Source: an uncultured Eubacteriales bacterium
GTDB lineage: Bacteria > Bacillota > Clostridia > Tissierellales > Peptoniphilaceae
Length of the DNA: 54,303 nt
Direction of reading: 5' to 3'
Assembly: GCA_900539725.1 (NCBI GenBank)
Contig: UQDI01000012.1
Coordinates: forward strand, 1 to 54,303
Shown here: in pieces, positions 1 through 10,900 of the stretch
How the letters are laid out: every line of letters starts with the position of its first letter
Numbering within the stretch: position 1 is the first letter of the stretch
Translations under genes and position numbers: made by a program
Notes under the pieces: model-generated
What the model was told of the DNA's origin: nothing
Seen by the model: the letters and a program-made list of their open reading frames with translations, nothing else
Database searches by the model: none

Positions 1-423
1 CCTTCTATGTCTTATATATACCCAACAAATGTGTATTTTAAGAGGTTTTAAGCAAAAAAAGTAGGCATAATTTTTAAAAAATATGCCTACTTTGTCAACA
101 GTCTGAAGAGAGCCGAAGCTCTCTTGTGTATTTAAGATCTTTAATCTTTTATATTTATTAAATATCACTCGCTAGATAGATTGTAGAACCCCGTCCATAA
201 ATGGACGTGAACCTTTGCGCTATGCAGAGCTATTTGATGAGTAAGTTCTATCTAAACAAATCTCGTGCGAAGAGTAATTTAAGCATCGCAAACAGATTTT
301 GCGGAGAGAATTGATGGATAAGGCGATGCATAACGAGCGCCCGACCGACATCGTACTAATGGGTACGTTGAGGGAGGAAGCGAGCGCGCAAGCCTTAGGC
401 GCAATTCTAACGCGAAATCCTAT
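1..423. repeat. Intergenic region with terminator and R1/R2 repeat modules
   Basis: No gene seen. From left to right it holds a terminator (58-93), a small GAGAGC-CGAA-GCTCTC hairpin (112-127), an R1 hairpin module (186-225: GAACC, a CGTCCAT/ATGGACG hairpin, GAACC, then CTTTGCGCTATGC) and an R2 module (about 296-420). The R2 module ends a few bases beyond the stop codon of the PII-like gene. The same modules recur elsewhere in the window (see findings). Read on the minus strand the order is gene, R2, R1, terminator. Confidence 0.6.
54..93 (-). terminator. Rho-independent terminator of the DUF1538/PII-like operon
   Basis: AAAGTAGGCATA pairs with TATGCCTACTTT across a short A/T loop. On the minus strand the stem is followed by seven T. 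It is the first terminator downstream of the PII-like gene, with the R2 and R1 repeat modules in between. Confidence 0.75.
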
Positions 424-1083
424 CTATTTGGCTAGGCCATAAGTCTGCTCCACTCTCGTCACAAAGACTATTCCCTTCCCCTCTTCCTCGATTTGCGTTT
501 CTTTTCTTATCGACTCAACTATGTCCTTAGTTTTTGCTTCTTCCGATATAATCAAGACGATCTCTTTCTCGGGTTCGATGAGCATATTGAAGACTTTGCG
601 CGCTTCTTCGCTGCCTGAGCCTCTCGCGTGCATAACAGTTCCGCCTCTTGAGCCGGCTTTTTGAGCTGCTTCGATCACGTCGTCTGCATTTCCTTTTTCA
701 ACTATAGTATATATGGCGTTGTACATATTTTCACCTCTTTTAATATTTTCACTTCCACTAGCATTATCTTCAGTGCCAAAGACATTGAATGCGCTCTCGA
801 TGTAGGCGATTCCGTGGTTTGGCTTGTCCATTTCAAGTTTTTCTACTAAATAATCAGCAAGATCCGTGATCTCCTCAGTCTTTCCGAAGAGCATAAGAAC
901 TGCTTTTTTCTTGTCGTTTAGACCTAAGTAGTCGAATATTGTCCTAGATGCAGTGCCTCTGCCCAGCATGGCAACTGAGGCTGTAACGCCTTTCTCATCC
1001 GCTAAGTGCAAGACTTTGCTCGCTTTATTCTGTTCAACTATAACGACTAACATCTCTAAGTGACGAGACTTTAAACTACGCAT
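424..1083 (-). CDS. PII-like signalling protein (two tandem PII-type domains)
   Basis: A 219-residue protein that appears to contain two PII/GlnB-like ferredoxin-fold domains, about residues 8-100 and 112-219. The second carries the more recognisable core (GGTVMHARGSG near residue 147, then the EKEIVLIIS strand and a C-terminal FVTRVEQTYGL). No canonical uridylylated T-loop tyrosine is obvious. The ATG follows a strong GGGGGAG ribosome-binding site and overlaps the DUF1538 gene by 8 bp, so the two are translationally coupled. PII proteins bind adenylates or 2-oxoglutarate and control transporters and enzymes, so control of the adjacent membrane protein is the natural inference. The ligand cannot be told from sequence. 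Confidence 0.75.
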   Translation of the reverse strand: MRSLKSRHLEMLVVIVEQNKASKVLHLADEKGVTASVAMLGRGTASRTIFDYLGLNDKKKAVLMLFGKTEEITDLADYLVEKLEMDKPNHGIAYIESAFNVFGTEDNASGSENIKRGENMYNAIYTIVEKGNADDVIEAAQKAGSRGGTVMHARGSGSEEARKVFNMLIEPEKEIVLIISEEAKTKDIVESIRKETQIEEEGKGIVFVTRVEQTYGLAK

Positions 1084-2551
1084 TCTTCACTCCCCCTTTT
1101 TCATGTTTCAGATAGAATAGACCAAGTATTTGCAGTGCTATTAGAGGCGTCATCGCTACCATGGCAATGGTACCGAAGCCGTCTATAAGTAGGTCCGCTG
1201 TTGGTGTTGAGGCTGCAACGCCTTGTGCATAAGCAAGAATAAATGTTGCAGTCATTGGTCCTGAGGCAACGCCGCCTGAGTCAAAGGCGATGCCGACGAA
1301 TAGGTTTGGCACTTTTTTCATTATCAAGAATGTTATGATATAGCCCGGTAGCAGCACGTGCCATAGCTGCATCTCTGGAACTAATATTTTAAGTATCGAC
1401 AAGGCAACTGCGATGCCGACACCTATTGACAAAGTCATAAGTACGACTGATTTTTTGATTGAGCCCGCCGTAACGGCTTCGATTTGGTTCGTAAGTACGT
1501 GAACTGCCGGCTCCGCAAGTATAGTCAGTACGCCCATCAGAAAGGCGATGGCAACGATGAAGACCTTGCTGTGCTCTGTAGCTAGCACGTGACCGATGTA
1601 GCGGCCGACGTCCATAAATCCAGAGTTTACACCAACTAGGAAGATTACAAGTCCCACAAACGTTAAAACGCAGCCGGTTGCGACTCTTGCGTTTGCCCTC
1701 TTCGAATTGTGGAAGAAGATCATGTTGCAGATCGTGTAAATCACGATTATGGGTAGAAGCGCGATGATTATCTCTTTTGCGACTATCGGCGCCTCGTGGA
1801 TGAAGTGCGAGAAGATGCCCGCTTCGCTCGCTACGGCAATGTCTGGAACCTCACCAAACTCTGGTTTTGATAGCATGCCAAGTACCAGTGCACCGATGAT
1901 GGCGCCTGCTGAAGCGATGCCAACTAAGCCAAAGGAGTCGTCTTCGGACTTTTGGCTGTCTTTGTTAATGGCGGAGGCACCTGCGGATAAAGCAAGTAAG
2001 AATGGTACAGTCAGTGCCCCAGTTGTCGCTCCTGAAGCATCAAAGGATACTGCTAGGAAGAACTGGTCTGAAAGTACTGCAAGTACGAGTATTACGCCAT
2101 ATGTAAGCATTAAAAACTTCTTTAGTGAATACACTTCTACTATACGCACCATGCCAAGTGAAATAAGTAAAGCGACACCCATTGACACAAGCATAACTAG
2201 TGTTGACTTCGATACGACACCCAAAGTCACCTCACCAACTTGATCTGCCAAGATGTGTAAATCCGGCTCAGCTATTGAAATGACAAAGCCTAGGATCAGT
2301 CCCATGAGCGCTATGACCCAAAGTTTACCGCTCTTAACGGCTGCGTTACCGAAGCTGTCGCCCATAGGCGTGATGCCAAGGTCGACGCCGATCAAAAATA
2401 TTGTCAGTCCCAAGAGTATGAAGACCGCGCCCAATAAAAAGCGTATAAAGACGTCGCTCTCTAGCGGAACCACTGTAAAATTCAGTATCACAACGAGTAG
2501 CGATATCGGCAAAACGGTCGCTAGGACTTCTTTAAATTTCTCTTTAATCAA
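1076..2551 (-). CDS. DUF1538 family integral membrane protein
   Basis: A 491-residue, highly hydrophobic protein with about 12 or more predicted membrane segments. It is built as an internal duplication: motifs such as GLTIFLIGVDLGITPMGD (about residue 47) and VGLVIFLVGVNSGFMDVG (about residue 300) are equivalent, as are the two SIAEPDLHILADQV / ILAEPAVHVLTNQI stretches. This is the DUF1538 family, probably a transporter of unknown substrate. Translation starts at TTG behind AAGGAAGTGA. It is the first gene of a two-gene operon with the PII-like gene, the usual setting of the family. A TTGAAA-N17-TATAAT promoter lies just upstream. Confidence 0.85.
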   Translation of the reverse strand: MIKEKFKEVLATVLPISLLVVILNFTVVPLESDVFIRFLLGAVFILLGLTIFLIGVDLGITPMGDSFGNAAVKSGKLWVIALMGLILGFVISIAEPDLHILADQVGEVTLGVVSKSTLVMLVSMGVALLISLGMVRIVEVYSLKKFLMLTYGVILVLAVLSDQFFLAVSFDASGATTGALTVPFLLALSAGASAINKDSQKSEDDSFGLVGIASAGAIIGALVLGMLSKPEFGEVPDIAVASEAGIFSHFIHEAPIVAKEIIIALLPIIVIYTICNMIFFHNSKRANARVATGCVLTFVGLVIFLVGVNSGFMDVGRYIGHVLATEHSKVFIVAIAFLMGVLTILAEPAVHVLTNQIEAVTAGSIKKSVVLMTLSIGVGIAVALSILKILVPEMQLWHVLLPGYIITFLIMKKVPNLFVGIAFDSGGVASGPMTATFILAYAQGVAASTPTADLLIDGFGTIAMVAMTPLIALQILGLFYLKHEKGGVKNA

Positions 2552-2612
2552 AATGTCACTTCCTTCCAGTCAAATTTGTTTATTTCTTTAGACAAGTAAA
2601 ATCATTAACACT

Positions 2613-2641
2613 ATTATAATGGAAAAGTGCCCAAATTTCAA
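2613..2641 (-). promoter_or_regulatory. Promoter of the DUF1538/PII-like operon
   Basis: On the minus strand TTGAAA (2636-2641) is followed after exactly 17 bp by TATAAT (2613-2618). The -35 abuts the stop codon of the upstream DNA-repair-like gene, so the operon is transcribed independently despite the small gap. Confidence 0.7.
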
Positions 2642-2642
2642 G

Positions 2643-3371
2643 CTATTTCTCTGTTAGGTAGCGCCAGTAACGCTTTGGCATATTTGAAATCATCAGCTTT
2701 TCATTGCGTCTTTCGTCAATGGCGATTGCCTTGTAAAAGTCTTTCCAAGCCTCTTCGAAGAATTTTTCTTTTTCGCTAATAGTGTAGTCAAGAGATTTTA
2801 GCTCCAAAAATTCGACTTTCCCGTCCATTTGCATGGCGGCCGTACCACGCTTCACGTCAGCGATTACGAAGTTTATAGTGGGGAGCCTCTTCACAAAATG
2901 AGGTACGATGAGGGTCAGGATGTCATTCTTCGGCTCAAACTCAGCTAGCATCACGCTGCCCTCAACCTCTTTGAAGCGCAAAAGACCTTTGTATGAATGA
3001 TTTTCACTTAAAACATTTCTACGTATGCGGCGGAACTCGCTCGCAGCCACTTCTGATGAAATGATGTAGCCGTAGCCGTGCTCGAAAACGCCTTTGATGG
3101 CCCTGATTAATATATCTTCCTTATTATTATCGCAGGACAAAAATACTGCCACTAGCTCCCTCATGAAACGTTTCGGAAATTTTTCTTCAAGCGCTTTTAG
3201 TACGCGAGTGGCTCCTGCCATATCCGTGGCGATAAAGACCTTGCTATCAAATAAGGAGCCTTGACCATCGGGCATGAATTTGGCGCGCTCGATGTCCTCG
3301 TAAAGCTCGAAGATGACCGTCATGAGGCCTTCGAAGCTCCTGTCATAATCAAAATAGCGATAGCTGTTCAT
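2643..3371 (-). CDS. TIGR03915-family putative DNA repair protein (DUF4130)
   Basis: A 242-residue protein recognised as the partner of the TIGR03916 radical SAM protein. The C-terminal half (about residues 130-235) carries the DUF4130 signature: FVKRLPTINFVIADVKRG, followed by a C-terminal WRYLTE. In other bacteria this family can be fused to a uracil-DNA-glycosylase-like domain; none is present here. The ATG follows AAGGTGA and overlaps the upstream radical SAM gene by 23 bp, indicating one operon. A role in DNA damage processing or base modification is inferred from family annotation; the biochemical function is not established. Confidence 0.8.
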   Translation of the reverse strand: MNSYRYFDYDRSFEGLMTVIFELYEDIERAKFMPDGQGSLFDSKVFIATDMAGATRVLKALEEKFPKRFMRELVAVFLSCDNNKEDILIRAIKGVFEHGYGYIISSEVAASEFRRIRRNVLSENHSYKGLLRFKEVEGSVMLAEFEPKNDILTLIVPHFVKRLPTINFVIADVKRGTAAMQMDGKVEFLELKSLDYTISEKEKFFEEAWKDFYKAIAIDERRNEKLMISNMPKRYWRYLTEK

Positions 3372-4575
3372 TTAAGTTCACCTTATCCATGAGTTTTATG
3401 CGAAGATTTTCGCGCGTTTCAATCTTGCCGCCTCTGTAGACACCTCCCACTGTGATGAAGTATTTAGCACGCTTTAAGGAGATATGCATGTTCTCGAGGG
3501 AGTCGTACGATAGTTTGGCAAAGCGCCTTGCGTTGATAATCTTGTGGCAGGTCGTCGGGCCAAAACCAGGCACGCGAAGAAGCTCTTCGTAGCTCGCCTT
3601 GTTGACTTCAATCGGGAAGAGCTCGATATGATTTATCGCCCAAAAGGCCTTGGGATCAAGGTCCAGGTCGAGCATGGGATTTGCGCGCGAAACGATTTCG
3701 TAGGGCTTGAACTTGTAGAAGCGCATCAGCCAGTCCGCTTGATAGATGCGGTGCTCACGTAGTAATGGTGCGGCTTTGATGCCACTTGTGTACTTCGATT
3801 TAACGACGGGAACGAAGGCCGAATAATAGACACGCTTCATGCTAAAGCCCTTGTATAAAAGCGATGCCTTCGTGATTATGGTCTCGTCACTTTCATTCGC
3901 GGCACCTATAATCATTTGTGTGGTTTGACCAGCTGGGGCAATGAGTGGAGCGCTCTTATACTTGCGCCTGTCCTCTTTGTTTTCAGCTATTGCCAGCTTT
4001 ATATTGTTCATGGGCTTCATGATGCCCTCAGTAGTTTTCTGCGGAGCGAGCATTTTAAGAGACTTTTCAGTCGGCAGCTCAATATTCACCGACACCCTAT
4101 CGATCAGGGACGATAGCTTTGTGACCAGCTCTTTTGAGGCGCCCGGTATGACCTTCATATGTATATAACCATTGAAATGGTAGGTGTTACGAAGAAGCTC
4201 AGCCGTTCTAATCAGCTGCTCCATGGTGTAATCGGGGCTCTTGATGACTGCGCTTGAGAGGAATAGGCCCTCGATGTAGTTGCGGATGTAAAAGTTCATA
4301 GTGAGCTCAGCGACCTCTTCGGGCGTGAATGAGGCGCGGGGCACGTCGTTCGAAGCTCGGTTGATGCAGTACTCGCAGTCATAGATGCAAACGTTTGTGA
4401 ATAGGATTTTAAGGAGCGAAATGCAGCGGCCGTCCTCAGACCAGCTGTGACAGATGCCGCAGGACGCAGCGTTACCAATGCCGCCAGAATTTTTGCGCGA
4501 TGAATTAGACGAAGAGCATGACGCATCGTACTTCGCCGAGTCAGATAAAATTATGAGTTTCGCCTTTAAATCCAT
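3349..4575 (-). CDS. Putative DNA modification/repair radical SAM protein (TIGR03916)
   Basis: A protein of 408 residues from the chosen start. The radical SAM cluster motif is CIYDCEYC, about residue 75 (CxxxCxxC), preceded by cysteine-rich CGICHSW. A helix-hairpin-helix motif (VPGFGPTTCHKI) near the C-terminus suggests DNA binding. An open frame extends upstream to 4737, but the extra residues run through a hairpin terminator and look non-coding. The ATG at 4575 has AGGTGAT in front of it and begins MDLKAKLIILSDSAKYDASC, the expected family N-terminus. It pairs with the overlapping DUF4130 gene. Confidence 0.85.
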   Translation of the reverse strand: MDLKAKLIILSDSAKYDASCSSSNSSRKNSGGIGNAASCGICHSWSEDGRCISLLKILFTNVCIYDCEYCINRASNDVPRASFTPEEVAELTMNFYIRNYIEGLFLSSAVIKSPDYTMEQLIRTAELLRNTYHFNGYIHMKVIPGASKELVTKLSSLIDRVSVNIELPTEKSLKMLAPQKTTEGIMKPMNNIKLAIAENKEDRRKYKSAPLIAPAGQTTQMIIGAANESDETIITKASLLYKGFSMKRVYYSAFVPVVKSKYTSGIKAAPLLREHRIYQADWLMRFYKFKPYEIVSRANPMLDLDLDPKAFWAINHIELFPIEVNKASYEELLRVPGFGPTTCHKIINARRFAKLSYDSLENMHISLKRAKYFITVGGVYRGGKIETRENLRIKLMDKVNLNEQLSLF

Positions 4576-4677
4576 AGTATCACCTGAGTATATTGTATCA
4601 CTAAATGGCGATTTTGGCAAGATATGGGCGGGGATAGGGGAAAAAGAAATATTATTGTATTTATTTTTAAAACAAAA

Positions 4678-4710
4678 AAGATGCACGGCTAATAAATAGC
4701 TGTGCACCTT
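4678..4710 (-). terminator. Second hairpin terminator downstream of the SLH protease
   Basis: AAGATGCACGGCT pairs with AGCTGTGCACCTT around a 7-nt loop (one G.T pair, one mismatch). On the minus strand it is followed by TTTTTTG. Its arms resemble those of the terminator at 4866-4896, so the two hairpins may be duplicates. The R1-like remnant at 4803-4843 lies between them. Confidence 0.6.
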
Positions 4711-4802
4711 GTATTTCTTATTGATTTGTTGTGACAATTACTTTTGCGCAAAGTGATTCAATCATAAGATTTATTTATTCACAAATTTTGCAGGAAAAAG
4801 AA

Positions 4803-4843
4803 GAACCTTTCCCATAAATATGGTCAAGAACCTTTGCGCTATG
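4803..4843. repeat. Degenerate R1 hairpin module
   Basis: GAACCTTTCCCATAAATATGGTCAAGAACC then TTTGCGCTATG (written here in two parts of one 41-bp unit): the same framework as R1 at 186, 14196 and 39190, but with stem CTT..CCAT/ATGG..AAG instead of CGTCCAT/ATGGACG. It lies between two tandem terminators. Confidence 0.5.
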
Positions 4844-4865
4844 ATGAAATTGGCTCCTACATAAA

Positions 4866-4896
4866 AAGTGCATAGCTGGTAAACAGCTATGCACTT
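4866..4896 (-). terminator. Terminator of the SLH protease gene
   Basis: A perfect 13-bp stem, AAGTGCATAGCTG / CAGCTATGCACTT, with a 5-nt loop, followed by TTTTTAT on the minus strand. It sits 44 bp beyond the protease stop codon. Confidence 0.85.
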
Positions 4897-4939
4897 AATA
4901 ATTTTTATTGATTTTTAAGCAAATTGAATGCGAAATTCA

Positions 4940-7900
4940 TTATTTTTCTTTTAGTTGTACAAGTTTGATCAATAAGTCGATAGTTTTAGCTAATTCCTCT
5001 CTCGTAAACTTACTTTGCGGACCAAACTTGCCATTCGCTTCAACATTCACAAGTCCAGCTCTCTTCATAGCGATCATCGCATCCTTTGCCCAGCTATCAG
5101 CCTTAGCAAAGTCTTTTTCATCAACTGGAACTACAGTTTCAAGCTCAATGCCATTCGCCTTTAGTAAGTTCATTAGCATTACGCAGAACTCTTGTCTAGT
5201 AACCTTCTTTTCAGGTTTGAACTTGCCATCAGCGTAACCAGCGATGATGCCCTTACTTGCGGCCCAATTAACCGATTCAGCGTACCATTTTTTATCCTTA
5301 ACGTCTTTAAATACAATATTTGTATCAACAGTTTTGTCCTTGCTGATTAACATAAAGACTCTAGTAACCATCGCTCTGTTTATAGTTTTATTGCCTTGGA
5401 ACTTGCCGTTGCCCATGCCTTGGATAATACCGTAAGAAACTAAATTTCTAATCGCTTCACCTTCAGGACCTGCTGGCACGTCTCTTAGCTCAACTGGGTT
5501 TACAGGGAATTCAGTGATGATGCCTGTTTCTTTAGTATCTTTCTTATCTTCATTATTGTCAATAGGCTTAGATGGTTCAACAGGTTTACTTGGTTCAACT
5601 GGTTTACTTGGTTCAGATGGTTTTGGTTCTGGTTTTGGTTCTGGTTTGTATGGCTCATATGGTTCGTACGGTTCATATGGTTCTGGTTGTGGTTGTGGAT
5701 TTGGTTGTGGTTCTGGCTTATTTTCTTCCCACTTAGCTATGAGCATCATATTTGCCATAACACTTGTGTTGAAATCATAGTCTTGACCGTTAAATTGCCA
5801 TGCGATAAATGTGTGATTTGTCTTAGTAGGTTTTGCTGGCTCCGTAACTTTTTCGCCTTCACGTACCTTTTCAGTCCAAGTAGCTTCGCCATTGTTAGGA
5901 TCGAAAGTGATTTCGTATTCAAGAATTTCTTCCCATTTAGCGTAAACATTTGTATTAGCTTCGATTGGCTCATCGAAATTAAATTCACGAGTAAGCTCTT
6001 CGTCTGCATACCAGCCTTTGAAGATATATCCTTTTCTAACTGGGTCTTCTGGTCTATTTACATTTTCTCCATCTATAATCTTAACTGTCCAAGAATCTGT
6101 TTCGTTATTTGGATAGAATGTGACTTCATGTCTGATTATTTCGTAGTTTTCTATCGAAGCAATAGCTGATTTTAGGTTAATTATAGTCTTTTCAATGTCT
6201 TCCATAGATGAGTTTTCGTCATCTTTTACTTTTATTGCCTTAGCTAGTTCATCGTCTAAGTCTTTTTGTCTATCTTCAGGAGCGTATTTGTATTGGTCTG
6301 TATCCTTGATTTCTTCAGCTTTAGCTATTAATTCAAGTAATTCTGATTTGTCAAGCGGAAGTATATTAACAATAACGCCGTCACTCATAAGTTTATTTAC
6401 TTCTTGTTGATAAACGATAACTTTGTCTCCATCTTGAATTTGTCCTACGCTTATAGAGAATTTACCATCTTTATCATTTATAAGCATGCCATTTCTAATA
6501 GCTGCGTCATCAACATTTTGACCTTTCTTTACTATCTTGTAGTAAACATAGGCTCCCTTGATACCTGTACCTCTAACGTACTTATCATTTACATAAGCAT
6601 CGTCAAGCTTAACTGGCTCAGTCTTTTCAGTTGGTGTAGCATAGCCACTCAAGCCCTTAATTGCGCCTTCTATAGCTTTTATAGCCGCATTTACTTCTTC
6701 TTGACTAGCTTTTTTATTGTTGAATAAGTTTGTAGCATTGATGATGGCATCTTCATAAGCTTCTCTTTCTTTTTCTGTTGAATTCCAGTATTTATCAGAG
6801 TTGCGAACGTCACCATACTCATCTAATAGCTTCTTAAGCTCTTTTTTGTTTGCTTCTTTGTAGCCGTCAAGCTTCTTAAGAGCTGCCTTTATATCCGCTA
6901 TAGCCTTGTCAATGGCTTCTTCAGATGCATTTGCATCTTCATAAACTTCCTTGCCTTTTGTAATTGCGTCGTCGTAAGCTTTTTTGTCTTCAGCTGTATC
7001 GAATTTGTAAATGTCTTTTGCTTTGACATTTATCTCATCATCAAGAAGCTTCTTAAGCTCTTTCTTCTTAAGATTTTCCATAGATCCGATGATGGCATCG
7101 CGCGCATCCTTAACTTTATCTACTAAAGTGTTGATAGCTTCTTGACTTGTAAGTGCTTTTGCAAGCTCCATCTTTGCTTCACTTATAGCATCATCGTATG
7201 CTTTTCTCTTATCCGCATCAGCGTTCTTGTAAGCATCTGTCTTCTTGATATTGTCATATTCTGAAACTAAGGCTTTTAGCTCTTCTTTATTGACTATTGC
7301 AACATCTTCGTCACGTTTAAAATTAAATGTTAACTCTTGTCTAGAATATTCTCTTACTGTAAACTCTTTTATTTCGTCATCATCAAGCTTGTAGCCTTGT
7401 TCGCAGCTTAAGAATTTTACTTGGTACAATTGATTACCATTGCCAATGTATGGTACTTTCTTAAGGTCAGTCACATAAGTTTCTCCGTAGTTTGTCTTTG
7501 CATAAACTGCATATTCAGCATCAATAGGAGTATCTCCAGCAAGTGAATTTACTTTTAAGATTAATGGTGCAACAATGTTGATATATTTATAGAATGTTTG
7601 GCTTGGATATGCATTTATGATGTTAGGGTAATATGCATATTTTGTGCCTTCAAGTCTAAGTTCGTAATCAACGCCTGAAATAGCTGGGAATTCAAAGCCC
7701 TTAGCTGTCTTTGTAACGCCTTCTACTTCATTGCCCTTCATGTCAAAGACTCTGATTGTATAATCATCAAGACTTTCATTAGCGTCCGTTGGTATTCTTA
7801 CTTCAACTATTTGAACTTCTTTTTTGTCTTCGATTTCAAAAACTGCTTTGAAGCTTGGATTTTTTGCATCGAGAGTAAACTCTATTCTCTTGTTTTTAAC

Positions 7901-10900
7901 ATTAACTTTTAGATAATCTGATATATCTTTTAATACATAAGCGTATTTACCAAATTCAAGCTCTTTTTCGGCTTTCTTATATTCTTGGTCAAAGCTTAGT
8001 TTAACTTCTTCGTCCTTACCGTCTACAACTTTATATAGCTTAACTTGTTCAAAGAAATTAAGTCCAGTTCTGCTACCAGTGTAGTTGATGTCCCAACTTG
8101 CCTTGCCCTTTGTAGGCTCTTGTGGGTCTGGATTAGGTTCTGGATCTGGTGTTGCGCCTTTCTTAACTAGTATAAACTTAACTACAACATTCTTGTGTGT
8201 TTCATCTAGTGTAACAGTTTCACTTATCTTTGATTTTGCTTCGTCATATATACCGTACCTATTCCATGTTAAAGAAAGTTCAACCTTGTATTCGCCAAAT
8301 GGAAGAGTTTTTGCTTCATTGTTCATTAGAATTTCGCCATTAGCATAAGCCATCATAAATGTATTTAATTTAGTTTCAGTCTTTCCATTTGATTCCCAAA
8401 CTTCGAACTTTATAGTTCCTTCACCAACTGGCTCAGCTTTGCCTTCTTCAAGCTCTATAGTCAAGCTCTTTGTATTTTCATCTATCGTTATAGTTTTAAA
8501 CTCTTCTATCGGTACAAGTCCTTCTGGTTCGATGATTTCTACATCATATTCGCCAGGTGCTACTTCTATCTCTCCGCTTGTAAATTCTTTATCATCAAGC
8601 TTGAACTTAACATTATCAAGTGCTTCTCCGTCCTTAGTAAACTTAAAGTCTACCGAAACAGTTTCTTCTTTCTTTTCAGGCTCTATAACAAATTCAACTT
8701 GGTATTCATTGCTATTAACTACAAATTCTTTAGTATCAACAGTGTAGCCTTCAGGAAGGCCCTTTACTTCTGCTTGGTAGTAGTCATATGGTAGATTAAC
8801 AAACCATGTGCTGAAGCCTGTCTTAATGAAAGTCTTCTTTATAGGCTCGCCCTTTGTTCCTGTTAATACATATTCATATGAATTTTTCTTCAAGTCTGCA
8901 GGAAGATTGTCGTCGTTAACAAAGATTGCGCCTTCGCTCATTTTATCACTATCAGAGTACTTAGTCCAATTAAATTCTACTTCAACTGGATCTGTTGTAG
9001 ACTTAAATGTTCTAGATGTTTGCTCATAGCTTTCTTTATCTATAGTAAGAGTTGTTTCGCCGTATTTTTCTCTATTAGCAATAGCTTCAACATAGTAAGT
9101 TCCTGGTTCTAGCTCCATATTAGGAGTGTAATCAAGGACTTTTCCTTCTCTACCAATCCAAGCGTAGAAGTCGCATAAGTAGTACTCAGCGTTCTCATAA
9201 TTATCTTTTATAGTAAATGTAAATTTCTTTCCAGCAATTTCTTCATAAGTAAATGTTAAATTTGCAACTGGTTTTTCTTGTGTTAATGTAACGTATTCAT
9301 ATGGCTTTTCTATATACATGCCTTCTGGCATCTTTTCAGGGAATATCATCCAAGTGCCTTCAGCAAGTTCGTCAAGACCAACTACGCTTCCATTTTTACT
9401 ATCTCTAGCAAGGTATTTAACGCCTTCAGCGCCCTCAGTAGTGATATGAACCTTGTAGAAACCGCTTCTCTTGATATTTGCAGTTACTGTTGAGTAGTTA
9501 GTTGAGCCGTTAACTGTAAATGGCATGTCTTCATCAAATGTTATTGAGTAGCCTTCCTTGCCATTTTTAAATTCTGCGTAGAAATTGTAGTCGCCGTATG
9601 GAAGGTCAGCGTCGAAGTACTTGTCATATATGCCTTCGTCTTGAATAAATTTAAATACCTTATTATTTTTAACGTTCTTTGCCAATAAATCAAAGTCAGT
9701 CCACTCAAGATTGTCCTTTGATGCCACTTTGATAGTGATTCTGCCAGTAGGTATTTCAGTAAATTCAAGAGTTATCTTATAATTTTTATTGTCTTGTGAT
9801 ATTTCGAATGGAATTTCGCTTTCGCCCTTTAATTCGAATTTGTTAGAATAGTTTGTAACGACAAGTTTGTACTTTCCAAATTTAAGATGTTCATGGTTCT
9901 TAAGCTCTTTTCCGTCTTCAGTATAGACTTTGTATTCAAGATTAAGAGCTTCAGTGCCTGCTTGTTTTACTTCTACCTCAAGAGAACCGAACATGTCCTT
10001 AAACACAAGCATTTCAGCTGTTACAGCGTTTATATTGTGACCAAAGTCCATAGCTGTGATATTGATATCAGAAAGCTCTTTGCCTTCAGGAACTACTAGC
10101 TTAACTTTATTTCCTTCTCTAGTAAAGTCCATAGCCTTGCCACTTTCGTCTTCAATTTTGAATTCATCAAGGCCAGATCCTTCTTCTTTTATATCAAATG
10201 TTAATGCTCTAGTATTTTCATCATAAAAACTGTTTTCAAATTGTGGAGCCACTGTGTCTATAGTGAATTTTATATCTCTATATGTTTCTGGATAGCTTTC
10301 CTTAGGTGCCTTCATAGCAGCTGCAGTAAGCTTTAGAGTGTAATCACCATCGACATAGTCCTTTAGAGGAACAGCGCCAGGAGCTGTGTAGCCAAGGTAT
10401 GTGTCTCTGTTCTTGTCATTATCTGGGTCAGTCGATATGTTAGAGTATTTTAAACCAATTTGGTAGTCTTGTGACTTGCCAGCTTCATCTATAATCGATG
10501 CCTTAACATTAGCAGTTCTAGTCATAACCATTTGAATGCTTAGTACGTCTTGGTAGTTATCTGCGTTTGGCGAAATAACTATAGGAGTAAATATAGGTTT
10601 TGGTTCATCAGCCGTATTTTTCTTTTCATTGATATCGTCAAAGTTCTTAAGACCAGCGATTACAAAATTATTAAATGTTTTACCCTTATCGTCTTTATAC
10701 GTTCCATAGTTAGTTTCGATGTGAGTCGAGTACTTAAACCAGTCATGGTTTCTAGTCTTAAGGTTCCAGTACATTGGTTTTTCAGTCTCGAAATCGAATT
10801 CGTATAATGGTTTTTCAATCGAAGGAATATTGTCATAGCTACCCTTAAATGAAACGAATGGGAAAGAAATTTCCATGCCATTTTCATCTCTTAAGTGAAG

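Noticed and set aside
4576..4737. 54-residue N-terminal extension of the radical SAM gene
   Set aside because: The extension crosses a terminator hairpin, and the internal ATG at 4575 has a good ribosome-binding site and the expected family N-terminus.
5514..5780. Plus-strand ORF rich in Gly/Ser/Tyr opposite the protease gene
   Set aside because: Shadow of the proline-rich PEPYEPYEP linker coding sequence.
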